This document shows, piece by piece, positions 50,425 through 63,914 of a stretch of 64,000 nt of DNA; the stretch's first letter is position 1, and each line of letters begins with the position of its first letter. Made by a program: the position numbers and the translations under genes. Location of the stretch: assembly GCA_900708905.1 (NCBI GenBank), contig CAADRB010000052.1:731934-795933 (forward strand). The letters run 5' to 3'. The DNA is from Hymenolepis diminuta. Taxonomy: Eukaryota > Platyhelminthes > Cestoda > Cyclophyllidea > Hymenolepididae. The notes under the pieces were generated by a model. That model ran no database searches. It was not told where the DNA came from and saw only the letters and a list, made by a program, of their open reading frames with translations.

Positions 50425-51635
50425 TCGGCTTGTAAGAATATGGAAATCTCCAATCAAGCGATAAATATTATTACAGGTTTTAACACTTTCTCCCACACTC
50501 TGGAAGTCCACATTTTCAGTAGGCGATCAGAGGTCTAATAAATACCAATATAGGAAAGTCGAGATGGAGTGTGAGGAATGAAAATCGATGGTCGAGATAG
50601 AGATGAACTTTGAGTTCAAGGTAGGAATATACTGACAATACTGATAAATACTCAAAACATATTCTCGACAGCCTCACAATCATTTTCAGAGTAATGCATA
50701 AAATGCATGAATTTTTAATTATCAGATAAGATCCCATATTGCTAACCCGGAGTGACCTAATTTGATACGAAGTCATCACTTCAGAGTTTTACGCTTAAAT
50801 GAGCTCAAGACGTCCGGTTAGTGTTCTCCATCAGCCACCCCTTCAAATCTTTCTAATTGGTTGTTTCATATTGCTATGTCCTTCGAATTATTACCTCCCT
50901 GTAAATAGTCTTATGACCTACCTCTTGCACTCTTATCCACTCCAATCTTCAACAAGTCCTCTCTCCCTCTTTCAAGACTTCTGTCAAAAGCAGTTTGTCA
51001 CAATCATCTTCTCTCCCCAACCTGTCTGTGTGGCGAAAATTTGTAGAAATTAGAGGGGTCCAGTCTCCAGAATACCTAAGGTCCTAGTTACTAATCTCTT
51101 TCAAATATTCTACAGAATTTACTAAGAACATGAGCTCAAGTTGGACACTGGCTTGGGTGATCATTCGGGGGCATGTTAATGAGAGAAATGCGATGAAATT
51201 CAGACCGTGTTGCATGAGAGTAATGCATGCGCTATATCCTCTGGGAACTTCACATGCAGTTCGGGCGTGGCCTCTTTATTTTCTTTCTCTACCGTGATCC
51301 AGATGTTTCCAGATGTTTCAATTAGAGTGACCTAATTTCACTCACTCTCTCGTTTGGACATCAAAGGCAGTGAATTTGTTTTCCTTAATAAGATTTCAGA
51401 TTTCTCGTCCAGTGAATAACAAGTTAAATTTCGAAAGAGATCTAGTTTCCGAGTGCCACTTTTTTCAAATGAATGACCACGTAGAAAAAGAATATTTATG
51501 AAATTAATCGTCTACGTTTCAATCGTCTATACACTGTAAAATTAAACTAGACACAGGCAGTTATTAGCTCATGTAAAGTATAGGCTTTCGAGTAGAAATG
51601 TTTCTTTAAAGGAATATCATTACCCACGGTAATGC
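50425..51635. other. Intergenic, nothing recognised
   Basis: Short frames on both strands (50516-50779 minus, 50799-51053 plus) with no recognisable motif. Confidence 0.45.
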
Positions 51636-51639
51636 AAAA

Positions 51640-51850
51640 ATTACAGGCAACTGAAATCGGTTGACAGAAATCCCAATGAATTACAGGTGGAAGAGGATCA
51701 AAAAAGATACTGAGAACAGCGTCAAGGCATCAAAGGGTCTTACTTCGTTTGATTTTAGAATTCGAATTGTAAAATATTTACTAGATGGGTAACTTACGTT
51801 CCAAAATTTAAAGTTAAAAAAATTCCTTTTTATCTAGCCATTTTGGCCAA
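51640..51850 (+). repeat. Repeat family A, copy
   Basis: GCGTCAAGGCATCAAAGGGT, CTTACTTCGTTTGATTTTAG and ACGTTCCAAAATTTAAAGTT follow the family order. Confidence 0.5.
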
Positions 51851-52239
51851 CATCGAATAAACGCTATTAGTTGGCTATCAGAAGGAATAAACTGAGCGAG
51901 ATGGCGTGACAAACCCTTCAGTTTAATCTGCTGACAACTCGGCCTCGGACACGACAGTCGTGAATCTTGTGATCATATCCTGATATCTAAACCGAGGAAA
52001 ATTAGGTCACAACTCTACGAATCATAGCTCTTAATTGAAAAAATAAACAAGCGATTTGATAAAAACAGTTATTTCCCTGTGTTTTTACCTTCCAAGGCCC
52101 TCAGGCGAAAAGGTCACAACACTTGACTTGGGCAGATAGGGAAAATATTCAGAAGCCACTCTGATAAGAAACTCACATTTTATCACCTACCTTGTTGACC
52201 GGAATTGACGAGACGAATCAGTCACACACAAACACACAT

Positions 52240-52330
52240 CCTACTGGATGTTTGCCGATGGTCTTCGATCTCGTCACCTCTAACTTGGTCGACTTTCACA
52301 TTGACCACTGCGCCATCGATGCTTCTGTTC
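52240..52330 (-). repeat. tRNA-derived SINE-like copy
   Basis: On the minus strand GATGGCGCAGTGGTCAATGT contains a perfect TGGCGCAGTGG A box, and GTGACGAGATCGAAGACC lies at the B-box position. The tail CATCGGCAAACATCCAGTAG matches CATCAATGCACATCCGGTGA of the copy at 63855. This is the best preserved member. Confidence 0.6.
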
Positions 52331-52334
52331 AGGC

Positions 52335-53690
52335 CTACTCTATTCCTCTTCGCGTTTAGAGGTGCTCCAATGGTTAGAAATTAATATTGTTCGCTTCGAG
52401 TAATGAAACATCAGTAATACACCCGCCTTTATACTTTGTTTTTCTTCATGAATTTCGATGAAGACTATTAAGTAAAATGCTCTCTATTTAATTTTTTAAT
52501 GGAAATATCCTCTTTTTCCTGCCAACTGGAGCACAAAGTTAGACAGTGTGGTATAAAAAGAATAACTTAATCCAAGAAAATTAAATTAACAATTGTATTA
52601 ATTATTAATAAACTGTATAAATTTGGTAAAATATATTAAAATCATTGGCCATGTTATGAACGACATGGGTTGAGATTGGCAAGGACTAGATTTCTTTAGA
52701 GATCAGACGGGATCCTCACTATCGAAACAGCAGGGGTTACATTCAAGGATGTTCAGCAATGAATATCTCAATGTCTATTTAGAGCCCTTTTAGTTGCATA
52801 ATTCACACTGTTTTTAAAGTGATTTTCCAAAGAAAATAGCCCGTGCCAGTTATTCGTTTGATCTCCCCCAGTCCAAAATGTCTCAATATTTGTAAGGCAA
52901 CGTATCTGGCATTTACGTAGACATGAGGGTTAGTCGTCTGAGCCGACGATGTACTTGAGACTCCCCTCTCGTTTAAGCAGGAACGAGCAAGCAGTCATTA
53001 ATCAATCCCCGTCGTCTATCACGTTTGTCTGCATCTCTGGCCAAATATTTCCGACGTGTCTACGTAGCAGATGAATTGTTCAAAGGCCTTCGAAAATTAA
53101 TGAGATTCATAATGAACTGATAGATAAATGAGCATCAACAATATTTTTCCCGCTAAGTCTTCACAGGGTAAATAATAAAGTCGTTTGAGCTCTGTCTAGT
53201 ACATAACGCGCAAAATAAGCTAAGAAATCTGCGGGAAGTTGAACAGATGTTCGAAAAGACGACGAGAGGTATTAAAATGTAATTAAAAGGCGGACGTAAA
53301 CAGAACGTAGTACTACGTAACTAAGGCGTTAACTCATTGCTTCTCGAAGAAATACATGTAATAATGCCTAAAAATTAACTTAAAAGTCGTTCACCAGCAG
53401 AATTGACCTCCTCGAGTTTCACGAAGGTGTCAAGAAGCGCAAATTTGAATTCAAGCTCCAGAGATATCCTTTCTTTTCAAGAAAAATATCCTCCATCCTC
53501 CTCCCTATTTGGTAAATGTAATACATTAGGCATCTCTAATAAATATCATAGGAGCCTTTATGATTTTATCATATCAAAGCAATTTTAGCTAACTTACAAT
53601 AATCTTTTCCCATTAAATTTTGAATAATATATTAATTGGTGAACTTTTTATTTTCCTCAGTGACCATAGTAACACGAAATTTTACCGTTT
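52335..53690. other. Intergenic, nothing recognised
   Basis: AT-rich; one short frame (53403-53588) with no recognisable motif. Confidence 0.45.
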
Positions 53691-53694
53691 TTAA

Positions 53695-54070
53695 AAGTGG
53701 GAAGCACCAGAAATCGGTTAGCAAGAAGTCTAATGAGTGATAAGGGGAGGGGGGGAGGGTCAAAGAAATAGAGAGAAAATGTCAAGATATCAAAGAGTCC
53801 TGCTTCATTTGAATATCGAATTCCGTTGTACAATATTTACTAAGTAGCTCAAGTTTCAAATTTTAAATTTCATGATTCATTACCTTAATTGCTGCAAACG
53901 CTTGACTACGATGCTCAGTGCTTATTGGTTGGTTGTTTGTTTATGATAGTCGGTCATTACTTTCCTCCCATGATTGAGAAGGCAAAATAATCTTGCATAA
54001 TATCCAGCAGCTTACAGTTGAAACATAGTAGGAATAAAATTGTGATAAATTTCAAGTCGACCGAGTTCCT
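53695..54070 (+). repeat. Repeat family A, copy
   Basis: AATGTCAAGATATCAAAGAG, CCTGCTTCATTTGAATATCG, TTGCTGCAAACGCTTGACTA and CAGCAGCTTACAGTTG match the copies at 5340 and 6980 along their length. Confidence 0.6.
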
Positions 54071-54074
54071 TAAA

Positions 54075-57000
54075 TCATTTTCACTCATGGCATAACCAAC
54101 CTATCAGTTTAATCCAAGGGGATCAATAAGCAAATCATTACCTTCAATTGGGCGCTAAATCAACAATTTTAGTATAATTTCTTAGAAGTATTCCTTTATT
54201 AACAAAAATGAAAAGTTTTCCGATGTATTAATTGTATTCAACAATAATTTTATGCTGCAGTTTGTGTTTTCGAAAGTGTCATTTTTGCTGGGCGTCAGCT
54301 AAAAAATTTGCTTTCAGTCTGCGAAAAAAGAGATGAGATAAGACAAAAGTCTTTGTAAACAGGTGTGAATTCAATAGTATAATGTTTTTCGCGGTTTTGT
54401 TTTACTGTTGTCATTTGTCTGTCTGAAGAAACGCCCTTAATATCTAATTTTATCAACAGTTATACCTCTCATTTTAAAACCATACCTCAGTGACTTAAAT
54501 AATTAAAAATTGTGAAAATTAATGTATGTAAACAAATTCAGATTCAGGCGATTTACTTTAATGAGTATTTTAAAGTAATTTGGAGTTCAGTATTTCATGA
54601 AAATTAGCCTGGAAGTTAAAGTCAAATTGAGTTACTCTGGGGCAACATTACTGGGAACGTTAATCGGATTCACTTAAACAATCAAATGCTTGAAAGGGGA
54701 CTGGGGAAGTTCTGTTTTACCGTTATGCCAATTGTAATGTATTGGGAAATACGTACAAAAGACCTAAAGACCCCAGACAGAGCACGTCGTGAGCAGATCA
54801 ATTACGTTTGTTTAGGCAGACAAACGAGATAAACTTGACAGAAGGAAAAAGTCAATCAAACCCAAATCTCCCTGTCTGAAAGGGAGTTTATCTCGCTGGC
54901 AGATATTAAGGCCCTGGATTTCGCAGCAAGGAACATCAAGATTCAAGACTGACCAGAAGTCGCCTTTGAGCTACTCACAGCAAGGCAAAAAGTTTTCAAA
55001 CCTTATTGTCATAAAATAAGTATCTAAAAATGAGTAAGTGGGATTAATTTATTTAATTTTTTATTCAATTTTTGAATTTAAGTTGCACAAATTTCAATTA
55101 ATTAATTAATAGAGTTCAATAGGTTATTTTATAACATTCAAAAAGTAAAACTGTATTTTGAGTTTATTAACGTCCTTGATGTCCGCTACTCATTGGCTGA
55201 TTGATTAAACTGGATGTTCGATCATGCGATGTCGATATATTTCTTCCTAAAGGCCAATGACAATAAATTGGGTCATAGTTAAAGCCGAAAACAGATAAAG
55301 TTCTCAGAACTAGTTGGAAATTTGAGCTCTACATAAAACTGCTCGTTCTGTGAAATAATGTTATGTTAACATTAGCCTTGACAGCTAGGAAAATAACTGG
55401 ACTGAAATGGCATAACCAATTGTCAAACTGACCAATAAGTTTTAAGTATCACGAATATGACTTTGTGTTGGAATTCGTGGAGCATGAAGGAGTGAGATAT
55501 ATCCATCATGTTAATCCTCTACCTCTTGGATCAAAAATAAACAAATGAAATCTTGATACTTCAACTTTCAACTTGAATGAGCATATTACATTCTCCTCTC
55601 ATCAAAACTTCCACCTCTGTCGCCTAAATTGCCAACATTTTCCTTGTTGGTACTTCTAAATTTCCCAAATATGAATCGGTCTGACAATAAAATTCATTTC
55701 TTCATCAGAAACTTGGTTTGCCACTCATGATCTGCTATCAAGTACAGTACTTCGAATACAGGAAACTCGATACTGTTCACTCGCTGAGTCAGTGTGTCCT
55801 AACTGATCGAGTGTTTGCAGTCGTCTGAGCAACCACCAGCACCTACAGGCCACGCCACTGTTAGTAATAGATATTGCTGAGTGTAATTGTCTTCTTTCTA
55901 TATTCTCTTGCGTGGTGAAGATCGGTGGAAGTTAGAAAGTTTAACCTGAAGAGAAAATTACGTGAAAATTCGAGATCTTAACAAATCTTACTTCTTCTAA
56001 ATGACCAAAGAAGACATTTTAAACAGAACAAACTTCTCCGGATTTCCCTCAAGGTGAATTTTAATGATATTATTTCAACTAAATTTGAATATTGTGGGCA
56101 TTAATCCACCCAAAAGCACATGTGATTGACCATGAAAAAAGCCCTTGGAATATTTGAATATTTCGAATAGAATTATATTCCTTTGAGAGAAATTGGACGG
56201 CTCAGTGTTTATAGATGTCAGACAAAGTAAGATTCTTGAAGTCCGGACTTCATTATTTGATCGAATTCGATCCCCGTTTGTAGGCTATTTTGTTATTTGT
56301 AGAGTTCAGAATCCGTCTCATGACTTGTACATTACCATGGATAGTAAATACGGATTTTCTGTAATTACCCAACCTTCGATTTAGTATTATTCAGAGGTAT
56401 TAATAAATCAAATCCCTAACCTATGTAGATCATTTATGATTAGGAACAACTGAGAATTTGAATTGATAATGATGTGTGATACAAGCGGGTATCGGAAAGA
56501 AGAATGTTCGAAGTGCAGCACGCCCCTTGGTGAAGCGCTTCGCAAATTCCTACAAGAAATTTACTAGTCTCCGAATTTTCCTCATTCCTCTAAAAAATGT
56601 TTCTTCATCTTCCTGCACTTATATGGAAAGATGAGATGTCCTCAGTAGCTCGAATTCTTACGCCTCAGGATTACACGATAACAGGAAATTGATAACCATC
56701 GATGCATAGCCACTTTTTAAAATTCTTCAAAGGGATTGTTGAACGATGATTTTTAATCAGAAAGAATCCTTGCAATAGTCTGTTTGGCATTATAAACAAA
56801 TCAAGTTTATACCTGCTAGTAAGTTTAAAACTAACATATCTCAATAATGATAATAAATCTCAGAATTCTCAATGAGACCTGATACAGTATGCACCACGTC
56901 TGATGCATCTTTGGTTGAACACCACTGATACCATTAAAATATTATTCTGATTACTGCTGACCAACCGAATTGGCAAATATCTTAATCAGGACGACTGTCG

Positions 57001-58205
57001 AACGAAATTGATGTCTTTTACATTTTAGAAAATTGTTTACTAACTTCAATTGGAGATTTATCAGTAAACGGAAGGGCAAGATGTATCGAGACGGACTTGA
57101 ACTCACTCAGGAATCTAAAGGTCAGATCGTGAAATTTGAAATTAGGAATATCTAGGCCTAAATTAGAGAACTAGCAAACGTTGATAGACCAATCCAATGG
57201 ACTGTGGGTCTTGCGATGTCTTGACTCGTATTCTGTGGTTTTTATGGATTCCTTTATCATTTACCATTTTCATAAGCTTTCACATTACCAAGCATACAAA
57301 CTTCTTGCTTTATTCTGAGTAATCACACTAGTCTCACTAAAATTCTAGGGCAAAATTTATATTCAACAGGTTTGCTTGTTCTCATGATTGGTTTGTGGTA
57401 TCTAGGCGTCGTTTTGGTAATAGTTGTTGCTGAATTTGCCAGTTTCTCAGTCAATGAAATTATGTAACCAAGAGTCGAAATTAAACAGGGTTCCAAAGCA
57501 TATGGTGATTTCTATTTAATACTGTTAACCGTTTTTAACTAATCCCCGTATCCAGGCTATACAGACATCCTCTACCCCGCGCACTTTATCATTTTCAATC
57601 CTGCACCACCATTCAGGCATTTAAGATGCCGACAATATCACCATTATTTTGGCACGCGTTCACTTTATTAATGCGCGCCTGAATTTCCAAATGATTCATT
57701 CATCGCGCTCTTCTACTTGATACTACATTGGACGCACAGGGGCAGCAGTTTCGAATGTACATATATGCACGCGTGTGTGCGTCCGGAATTTAATCTTATT
57801 GTGACTGCCCCCTCTGGGTGAATGATTGGAATGAACAGCACAGTCTCTCTCCCTCACCCCCCTCCCCTCCCCGATTGATCTGATAACACATCCCATCACA
57901 TCAGGTCTATGTGACCTGAATAGGCTGAAATCTAATCCCAAATGTCAAGTTTACACACAGCTAGTGAAGAGAGGGTCGGCCATTTTTTTAGCTATAACCC
58001 ACGATTAAGAGAAGACAAAAAGTTCTTGACTGATTTGATCATCCACTCTAACAGCCCCAAAAGACTCAGACAATAAATATTTTTGGGCATCAGCTCACGC
58101 CTATAAATGCTTGGTACGATATGTTGTGAGAGCAAGTAGAGACTGAAAGAAAACTCATCCTATGCTCACTGATAATGTCTCATAGCGACATGTATAATCG
58201 TTTTG
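54075..58205. other. Intergenic, no gene supported
   Basis: AT-rich. Short shared words (GGCATAACCAA near 54092 and 55407) suggest another decayed repeat. A CpG-richer patch with a C-rich tract (57560-57870, for example TTAATGCGCGCCTGAATTTC) resembles the CpG patches further left. Frames at 56193-56384 and 57723-57941 are not recognisable. Confidence 0.4.
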
Positions 58206-58209
58206 CAAC

Positions 58210-58480
58210 GCTCAGTTGCCACTTTTGTAAAACTACGACTACTCAGACCACAGGAAGTAGGGAGAAGATCCGTAGCTCAAACAACAGTAATTTCACTTAT
58301 GCAATTGGATATTTCATAAATGACTACCGACCTGATTAGTCAAAAATTTTCAGAGATACTAGCTTCAGTGATGGTCTTAACACGTCTAGATGCGAGCGCA
58401 GAAAATTAATGAACGAAAATCCGATGCACGAGGAATGAAGTTTAGGGTTTCGCTCTAGTGCATCGAAAATACAGGGTTTT
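58210..58480 (-). repeat. Repeat family D, copy 3
   Basis: ACTACTCAGACCACAGGAAG matches copy 2. Spacing to the TGATGGTCTTAACACGTCTAG block (compare TGGTGGTCTTACATATCCAG) is conserved. Confidence 0.5.
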
Positions 58481-58654
58481 ACTTCTTAAAAACGTGAGAT
58501 CACTGTTTTAAGCCACCATTATATGTCCAGAGTTTAAAGTTGAGTTAGCGGCTTAATTTAAGAGGAAGAGACTATGATTATGCCGAAAAATATTTTCACT
58601 TTATTATCCTTGAATGGTGCCATAGGAAAAATTTGTAATGACAACATTTCTTAC

Positions 58655-58800
58655 AATTTTCTCTAACTATAGATGTCTCTCTTGGTCATCACCAATTATC
58701 TCTGAGACCTTAATAATCTCGACCTCAAGACTGTTACTAAGCTACTTGGAGGGTCTAACCCCTGTTGTGACCTCAAGTTGCCTTGCCGAACCATCATGTG
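58655..58800. repeat. Repeat family G, copy 1
   Basis: CACCAATTATCTCTGAGACC, AGACTGTTACTAAGCTACTT and CCCCTGTTGTGACCTCAAG match the right end of the window (63928-64000) at high identity. Confidence 0.65.
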
Positions 58801-58951
58801 TTTTCAAATGGTTTATTTTAATTAGCGTAAGTAAGTCACCTAAGACATCCTTGAGTGTTAGGTCAAATTTTTCCCCAATTAACGGTGACCTGAACCTTTC
58901 TAGTACTTCATGTTATCCCTTCTAACATAACTATAAACACTCCCCTCCCCC

Positions 58952-58995
58952 NNNNNNNNNNNNNNNNNNNNNNNNNNNNNNNNNNNNNNNNNNNN
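58952..58995. other. Assembly gap (44 N)
   Basis: A run of 44 N directly after a C-rich tract (ACTCCCCTCCCCC), typical of a break at a homopolymer. The true length is unknown. Confidence 0.98.
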
Positions 58996-60515
58996 ATAAG
59001 CACATAATCGTCAGCTGCATCCACTCTCATACACAGCCTCCCACTCCCTTCCTCTCTTGATCTCTGGTCCTTTCTCTCAATGAACTTTGCTTCCTACATT
59101 TTTGCAATCTTTCAATCATGATGTGTGGTAAAGTTCAGAAAAAGATAGAGGGGAGACAGTTTGTCAACACTTTGCAGTCTCAGAGATAGGTACCTGTCAA
59201 TTATTGTTTCTCCGACAAACTCTCCTCTTCTCAATTCTTAAGAAATCCTTTTTTTAATTAATTTCTTGTTCAAAAGTGACTTTTGAAAACTTTCCAAACG
59301 AAACATTTGAGAAAATTTAGATAACAGGATTTCATTACTACCACACCTCATTTATTCTGATGGTCTGGAAGTCATCTATAGACAAACACACTGAGCCACC
59401 GAGCACGTTGAAGGTAAGCTAAGCTAGAAGTGTCACCATTCGAAACAGATGAACTTGTCTGCATGCAGTCTAACTAGAATGCTGAGTGTGTACAGAATAT
59501 TGGAGAACAGCGACTATTGACAGGCGATAGGGTTGTGGTCATACTGGCAAGATGACTTCTTCTAACTTCTATACATTTTTATCCTTATTTCCACCCTTCA
59601 AACAACTTGTATACGCTACACCAATTCATATTAACTTGTCTATTTGGACCATGCTTCTTACAACACATTTACCTCGACAATCATGGAGTTTTCTCTATCG
59701 CATGTTAGGCGAAGTCGAACTTTGATTCATTTAATCACAAAGTGCCTCATTGACATCTGACAGTAGTCCAACCAGATATTCTTGAGGTTTTATTTTTGTT
59801 ATTTGAGCAGGGAGTTCAGAATAATACGAGGTATTTCGCGATCCCTCTTGTAGAGATATACTAGAAAGTAAGTTTCCTTTAAAAGAGACCCTGCTTTTAT
59901 TTCAATCCCTATCGCTCTAAAGGCAAAAATCCTTCATCGGAAAGCAAATCTGATGGGTTATTTATTTATTCTCCTTCAATTTGCAGTAGACAGACAATGC
60001 AATGTAACAATATCGTGAAGTTTACCGTTCATCTTTAACAAGGGTCTAAGTATCACAAATGTCAAAATTTGATCTCTGCTCCCAGATGACATTCAAAATT
60101 AAGATAAATATGAAAAATCAGAATGTAGATTCCAGATAAGTGCTAAACAAATGCACCTCTAAGACTTAATTACAGTGAGATAATTTGGCAAGGACAGCCA
60201 ATGCAACTGAATGCAGACTGATCTAGTAATAAGTCTGACATATTTACATTTATCCCAGAATTTGCAAACTTAATCTAGGATGCGATAGGTGTCCCTCATC
60301 TATGTGGAAGAATAATATAAACAGAGGTTTATGGTATGGAATACTAAAGTATCCCCGCTGGATATAGCTTAAAACATAGAAATTGTAATATTGATAGTTC
60401 TGATTAGTTCACATAGAGGACTACGTAATGACTTGTTGTTGGATCACACTCTCACAGAGTCATAGTACGTAAAGAGCTAACTCGAAGGATATCTCTGGGA
60501 AATTCCACGATCAAG
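58996..60515. other. Intergenic, nothing recognised
   Basis: AT-rich. Minus-strand GTGGCTCAGTGTG near 59388-59400 resembles a tRNA A box, but no B box is clear. Confidence 0.4.
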
Positions 60516-60519
60516 CTTC

Positions 60520-61030
60520 AATCAAGGTGACTTTGACTTTAGGCTACTATGAAAATTCTTTACAGTTCTACTTACCCTTAAAACGCTTTTGAGTCATCAG
60601 GTATCAAGGAGACCTAGAAAGATAGTTTACACAAAGTCACAGCTAAGGCAACTCAATTAAGACGTAGGGAAACTCTAAGTTTGACCAAGCTGCCATGGAT
60701 AAAACAGCCAACAGCATCAATTTCTACCTCTAATAGTATAAATCTCTACCTCAAGAGAAAGCAATAAAAAACGGTGAAGTGTGAAGCTGCCCATTGTATG
60801 CAAATGTTCGTGGAAAAGGATTCAATGCTCATTTACTATCGACAGGATCACTGCTCCGCAGGTACACCAATTAACAAGGATTTCAAGCTCCACATTTCGA
60901 ATGCTACGGGTCTCATAAAAGGCAAAGGTGGTTGAAACACCATATATCAGAATATTATCTTCAACGTTGATATTTCAATCAATCCGAGCATCTTCAAGGG
61001 ATTTTTGCAGGGAGCAACCGCATACATTTT
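60520..61030 (+). repeat. Repeat family C copy with decayed C2H2 fingers
   Basis: At 60882-60963 the frame has ECYGSHKRQRWLKHHISEYY, keeping one Cys and one His of a C2H2 finger. Upstream VKCEAAHCMQMFVEKDSMLI keeps the C-x4-C of another. Collinear with the copies at 12390-12800 (minus) and 38170-38600 over some 400 bases. Confidence 0.6.
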
Positions 61031-61034
61031 TCTG

Positions 61035-61555
61035 AACTGAGAAGTGGAGCCGCAAAATTCCGATCTCTATTTCCAAATTTCCCCAATCTTTTCCCAAATT
61101 GCATTCGTTATTCGTTATATTCTCCCACTTATCCAATTAGTATGCAGAGGAGTGTCTGAATAAATAACCGGATATGTTAACTTTGATGACCTGGAGCTAG
61201 TTTTTCCCATTTCAAAACCAACTTTTTTTCTTATCCATAGCATAGTCTATGCTCAATTCGCAGGGTGTATCTATTTTACTGACCTTCAAAGCTAAACCTT
61301 TTATGGTCAGTACCGAGTAAAAATCCAACGAATATTACTATTACCTAGTCAGAAATGAAGACAGTGTATTGACAAAAGTGGATGAATATGCCTAAAGGTG
61401 GGGATATAACTTGGGGAAATTACATGAATAAAGAACCCTAGAAGAAAAGTTCATTTATGTTAACATTGGGGATTACATTCTAATATTTGTCGTTTTTAAT
61501 AATTCTTGTCTTTTATAATAACAATTGAAGTATATATGTTAACCGCTATGCCGGA
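61035..61555. other. Intergenic, nothing recognised
   Basis: AT-rich with no supported feature. Confidence 0.45.
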
Positions 61556-61559
61556 GGAG

Positions 61560-61770
61560 TAGCGATTCTCTCGGTGGTGACAGAGCATTGGTTTCCTTTT
61601 TTTCGACTTTACTCTCGAATGCAGTTGGCAGCTTTCGACCTCATCATTATGGCTCGAATTCCCTTGAACGGGGAGTTATTTTTTGCCCATGACACTCCGG
61701 TCAAACCGAAGACTTCCTTGGTGTTTTAATTGATTTCCCTTAGCTGCGACTTTGTGTATTCTTTCTTTCT
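61560..61770 (-). repeat. Repeat family B, copy 4 (partial)
   Basis: CCGGTCAAACCGAAGACTTCC and the following TGGTGTTTTAATTGA align with the copy at 49650 (GGCGTCTTAATGAGA). Confidence 0.45.
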
Positions 61771-61774
61771 AGAC

Positions 61775-62825
61775 CTTGTCGATGTCTGATGACTTAGAAG
61801 AATTCTTCGATTAAAAGATCTTGACCTTTTCTATATTAGCTATTTTAAACATACAATTACCGCTTGCAATTAATCGTACACTTGAGACACCTTCAATTAC
61901 AATATAATTCGATTGGTTATTGATCGAAACTCATGATTCCTTATGATCCCAACTTGCACCCTCCTCCACTTTTCCTCTTCCTTATAAGGCGACTTGGATT
62001 TAATTTTCACTTTCGATCTAGCAGATTTTGTATGATTTAATTTCATCATTTATGTTTAAAAACTAAAATAACAAACGAAACAGTCTCCGTTTCTATCGTT
62101 TACATAGTTTTGTTTAAAAGTCGCAGTTCGACTTATTACGACAGAAAACTCAAATGAAGTCAACACGCTCCGGACTGAGCTCTTCACCTTAAATCTGCCA
62201 GCACCATCTTTACAGCCCACAACCAGATACAGGAAGTGATTCACATAAATATAAGCCTGAATTTATAATTTTCCAAGAATTTCAATACATAAATAAATTT
62301 TGAATGAGTCTAAACCGAAATTAGCTCTACTAAGTAATTCTCGAATCTAAAAGAGCTAGTCGTACAATCATCTTGAATCAGCATTTGCTCAGCTGAAAAA
62401 TTCGAATCATCAAATCATTAACGGTCGATAGTATTCGACTTGATCTGAAAGTCCGGTTAATACATACCATCTGAAAATATTTATTTGTCTGCCAGAACAA
62501 AATAAGTTGGAGAGCATAAACGGCCTGTGTAAAAGTTGGAGGAATTGTAATTGCAGTCCAAACAATGCACTACTTTCATTATTTCCGCTCAAAATTATTA
62601 TAATTTCCCTCTTTGCGTGCCAAATTGCTCCCAAATTTTCAGTTTCAAGCTGCCTGAATAATGGTTTGCCAGTGTTTATTATAGTGAAGGCTCAATTTAA
62701 AAAGTCTGCACTAGTCCCATTCGCCTCCGCATAGTTGTAAGAAGATAGGGATGAATTGAACAGACCTGGTCAAACATTCAGGTAAATCATCAAATCAACC
62801 AACCGTGAATTAGCCCAACAACCAA
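61775..62825. other. Intergenic, nothing recognised
   Basis: Overlapping frames on both strands (62410-62734) without recognisable motif. Confidence 0.4.
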
Positions 62826-62829
62826 TGGA

Positions 62830-62960
62830 TCAATAAGTCGTCAGGAACGAACGATAAACTTAATATTTTGTAAACATCTTACAACTTGAATCCTAAAATT
62901 AAATGAAATAAGACTTGATTGGTACTCTGACTTTTTCTTGACAAATTTTTGACACCGCGG
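62830..62960 (-). repeat. Repeat family A, minus-strand partial copy
   Basis: On the minus strand GTCAGAGTACCAATCAAGTC, TTATTTCATTTAATTTTAGG and TTCAAGTTGTAAGATGTTTA follow the start of the family. Confidence 0.4.
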
Positions 62961-63793
62961 CCCCACTCCCCACTCCCAACACCTCCAACTCTCCTTTATT
63001 CTGTATTTCGATTTACTGCAGCCTAATTTCAATTACTTTCCCACAGTTAAAATTTAAATTTCAATCTGCCGTCAAACGTGTAAGTGCCGTTTTTTTACAA
63101 GAGAGGCAACATGTAGAAGTTTTATGAATTTATTTGCTTTTCTTAATTAAATAAGAGTGGAGAATTCGAATTTGATAAAATTGGCGATCGTTGGATATCA
63201 TTTAATGTGAGTTCTCGATTATGGCCCTGTTCCTTAATAATTTATTTCACTTCATAAATCTAATTTAATTTTAAAAGATGTTCAAAGAGTGAATATATTT
63301 CATGATGCTGTCCCAATCTGTCCCACTTATGTTACCAAGACGCAGGGAAATGGAACGAAATCAAGTGAATAATTTCGGTTATTTATTTTCCGGCAAACAG
63401 TTTGTATATATTTACATTTTAATGCCGGTATTTGAAATGATGTTATTTTGTTCCTCTAAACCCTTTTTCCAGAATATTCTATCCTATGGAAAAGAGTACC
63501 ACTGATTAGATTTGTCAATCTCTATCAAGCCACTATTAGGCTATTTTCCAGTTAACTGTCTTAGGGGTATCGCGTTCAAGCTCCTAAATAATCCCTAAAA
63601 TTATCGCCGTAGTAACATACGCGTATATTGTGGAATCTAATATTTTGAGGGAGAGAAATGTGAAGTTTGGCAGACGTGATCTTGATAAAATTGAAACTAT
63701 TACTAAAAGTTAACATTGTGGAGAATGGCACTTTGTATTTCATCCAATATTATTCCCACCTAGAGGCAAGTGAAAAACTTTCTCTTTGAAGGT

Positions 63794-63905
63794 GGACCAG
63801 TGATGCAGCAGTCAAAGTGCATATCTACCGATTCATATATCGCGAAATCGAAACCCATCAATGCACATCCGGTGATGTGGATGGCCTGTAGTGACCACGT
63901 TTCTT
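63794..63905 (+). repeat. tRNA-derived SINE-like copy
   Basis: GATGCAGCAGTCAAAGTGC at the A-box position, an anticodon-arm-like CGATTCATATATCG and GAAATCGAAACCC as B box, followed by a tail shared with the copies at 16000 and 52240. It runs into repeat G. Confidence 0.5.
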
Positions 63906-63914
63906 AAATTTATC

